A DNA stretch of 13,052 bases. Origin: Bacteroidales bacterium (GTDB taxonomy: Bacteria; Bacteroidota; Bacteroidia; Bacteroidales; F082). The stretch's first letter is position 1. Each line of letters opens with the position of its first letter. Both the position numbers and the translations under genes were made by a program. Under the pieces are notes generated by a model. It saw nothing but the letters and a program-made list of their open reading frames with translations. It had not been told where the DNA came from and made no database searches. Positions 12,811-13,052 of the stretch are shown here, one piece after another. The DNA is taken from contig JAILDR010000140.1 of NCBI GenBank assembly GCA_024689285.1, forward strand, positions 1-13,052. The letters are read 5' to 3'.

Positions 12811-13052
12811 ATGAAAGTAAACGAAATTATGACCGCTCTGGAAGCCAAGCATCCGGGCGAAAATGAGTACTTACAGGCCGTTCGCGAAGTCCTGGAAACC
12901 ATCGAAGAAGAATACAACAAGCACCCCGAATTTGAGGCTGCTAAGATTGTTGAGCGCATTGTTGAGCCCGACCGTATCTTCAAGTTCCGCGTTGTGTGGG
13001 TTGACGATAAAGGTCAGACCCAGGTCAACCTCGGTTACCGTGTGCAGTACAA
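12811..13052 (+). CDS. gdhA: NADP-type glutamate dehydrogenase, N-terminal part
   Basis: Only the first 80 codons are in the window; the frame is open at the right edge. The sequence resembles the N-terminus of hexameric bacterial glutamate dehydrogenases, including QAVREVLETI, IVERIVEPDRIFKFRVVWVDDKG and QVNLGYRVQYN, which align with E. coli GdhA without gaps near the end. The enzyme makes glutamate from 2-oxoglutarate and ammonium, a main ammonium-assimilation route in gut Bacteroidota. The catalytic and cofactor residues lie beyond the window, so NADP rather than NAD preference is inferred from similarity. It has its own promoter and lies 139 bp after the lipoprotein gene. Confidence 0.92.
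   Translation, partial: MKVNEIMTALEAKHPGENEYLQAVREVLETIEEEYNKHPEFEAAKIVERIVEPDRIFKFRVVWVDDKGQTQVNLGYRVQY

Overview
The window looks like chromosomal DNA from a member of Bacteroidota, most likely an uncultured Bacteroidales. Upstream of several genes I see the Bacteroidota -7 element TAnnTTTG (TATCTTTG, TACCTTTG, TAAGTTTG, TATTTTTG). Start codons lack clear Shine-Dalgarno sequences and follow A-rich leaders. The gene families (Porin_O_P, GxxExxY, LysM plus binding-protein fusion, YwqK-type MORN lipoprotein, Fic with a PDKL linker) are typical of that phylum. No tRNA, rRNA, CRISPR array or complete insertion sequence is visible.

Layout. Positions 1-770 hold no convincing gene. They contain an imperfect inverted repeat (1-95), a small hairpin (122-138), a stretch of degenerate 11-bp units in one register (about 258-444), a perfect 20-bp inverted repeat (501-550), further TGGGAC/GTCCCA motifs, a 10-bp inverted repeat (615-640) and a terminator-shaped hairpin (674-702). 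A well-formed promoter (719-750) then drives a self-contained Fic AMP-transferase gene (771-1985), which carries an internal 11/12-bp tandem repeat.

From 1979 to 8176 everything is on the minus strand. In transcription order: prsW-like membrane protease (8176-7373); a decayed HicB-like fragment (about 7385-7238); ychF (7129-6059); a GxxExxY gene inside an inverted-repeat-bounded cassette (6055-5512); idi (5496-4981) with a good intrinsic terminator (4962-4921); then an envelope operon of Porin_O_P-type porin, YeiH/UPF0324 anion exporter and a 97-residue two-helix membrane protein. That operon starts behind an 18-bp perfect palindrome and a TACCTTTG box.

From 8253 the plus strand carries guaA (GMP synthetase), a 788-residue exported protein with three LysM modules and a LivK-like binding-protein domain, and a MORN-repeat lipoprotein that overlaps it by ATGA. 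These three are tightly packed and may be one operon. A separate promoter (12714-12747) precedes gdhA, which runs off the right edge. prsW and guaA are divergent and share a 77-bp region whose two -7 boxes form a perfect inverted repeat.

How the genes fit together: most are housekeeping (GMP synthesis, isoprenoid isomerisation, nitrogen assimilation, translation-associated ATPase). The accessory elements are the Fic gene with its repeat-rich upstream DNA, the GxxExxY cassette and the HicB-like relic. The two envelope units (porin-exporter and LysM-binding protein-lipoprotein) are the least understood functional groups.
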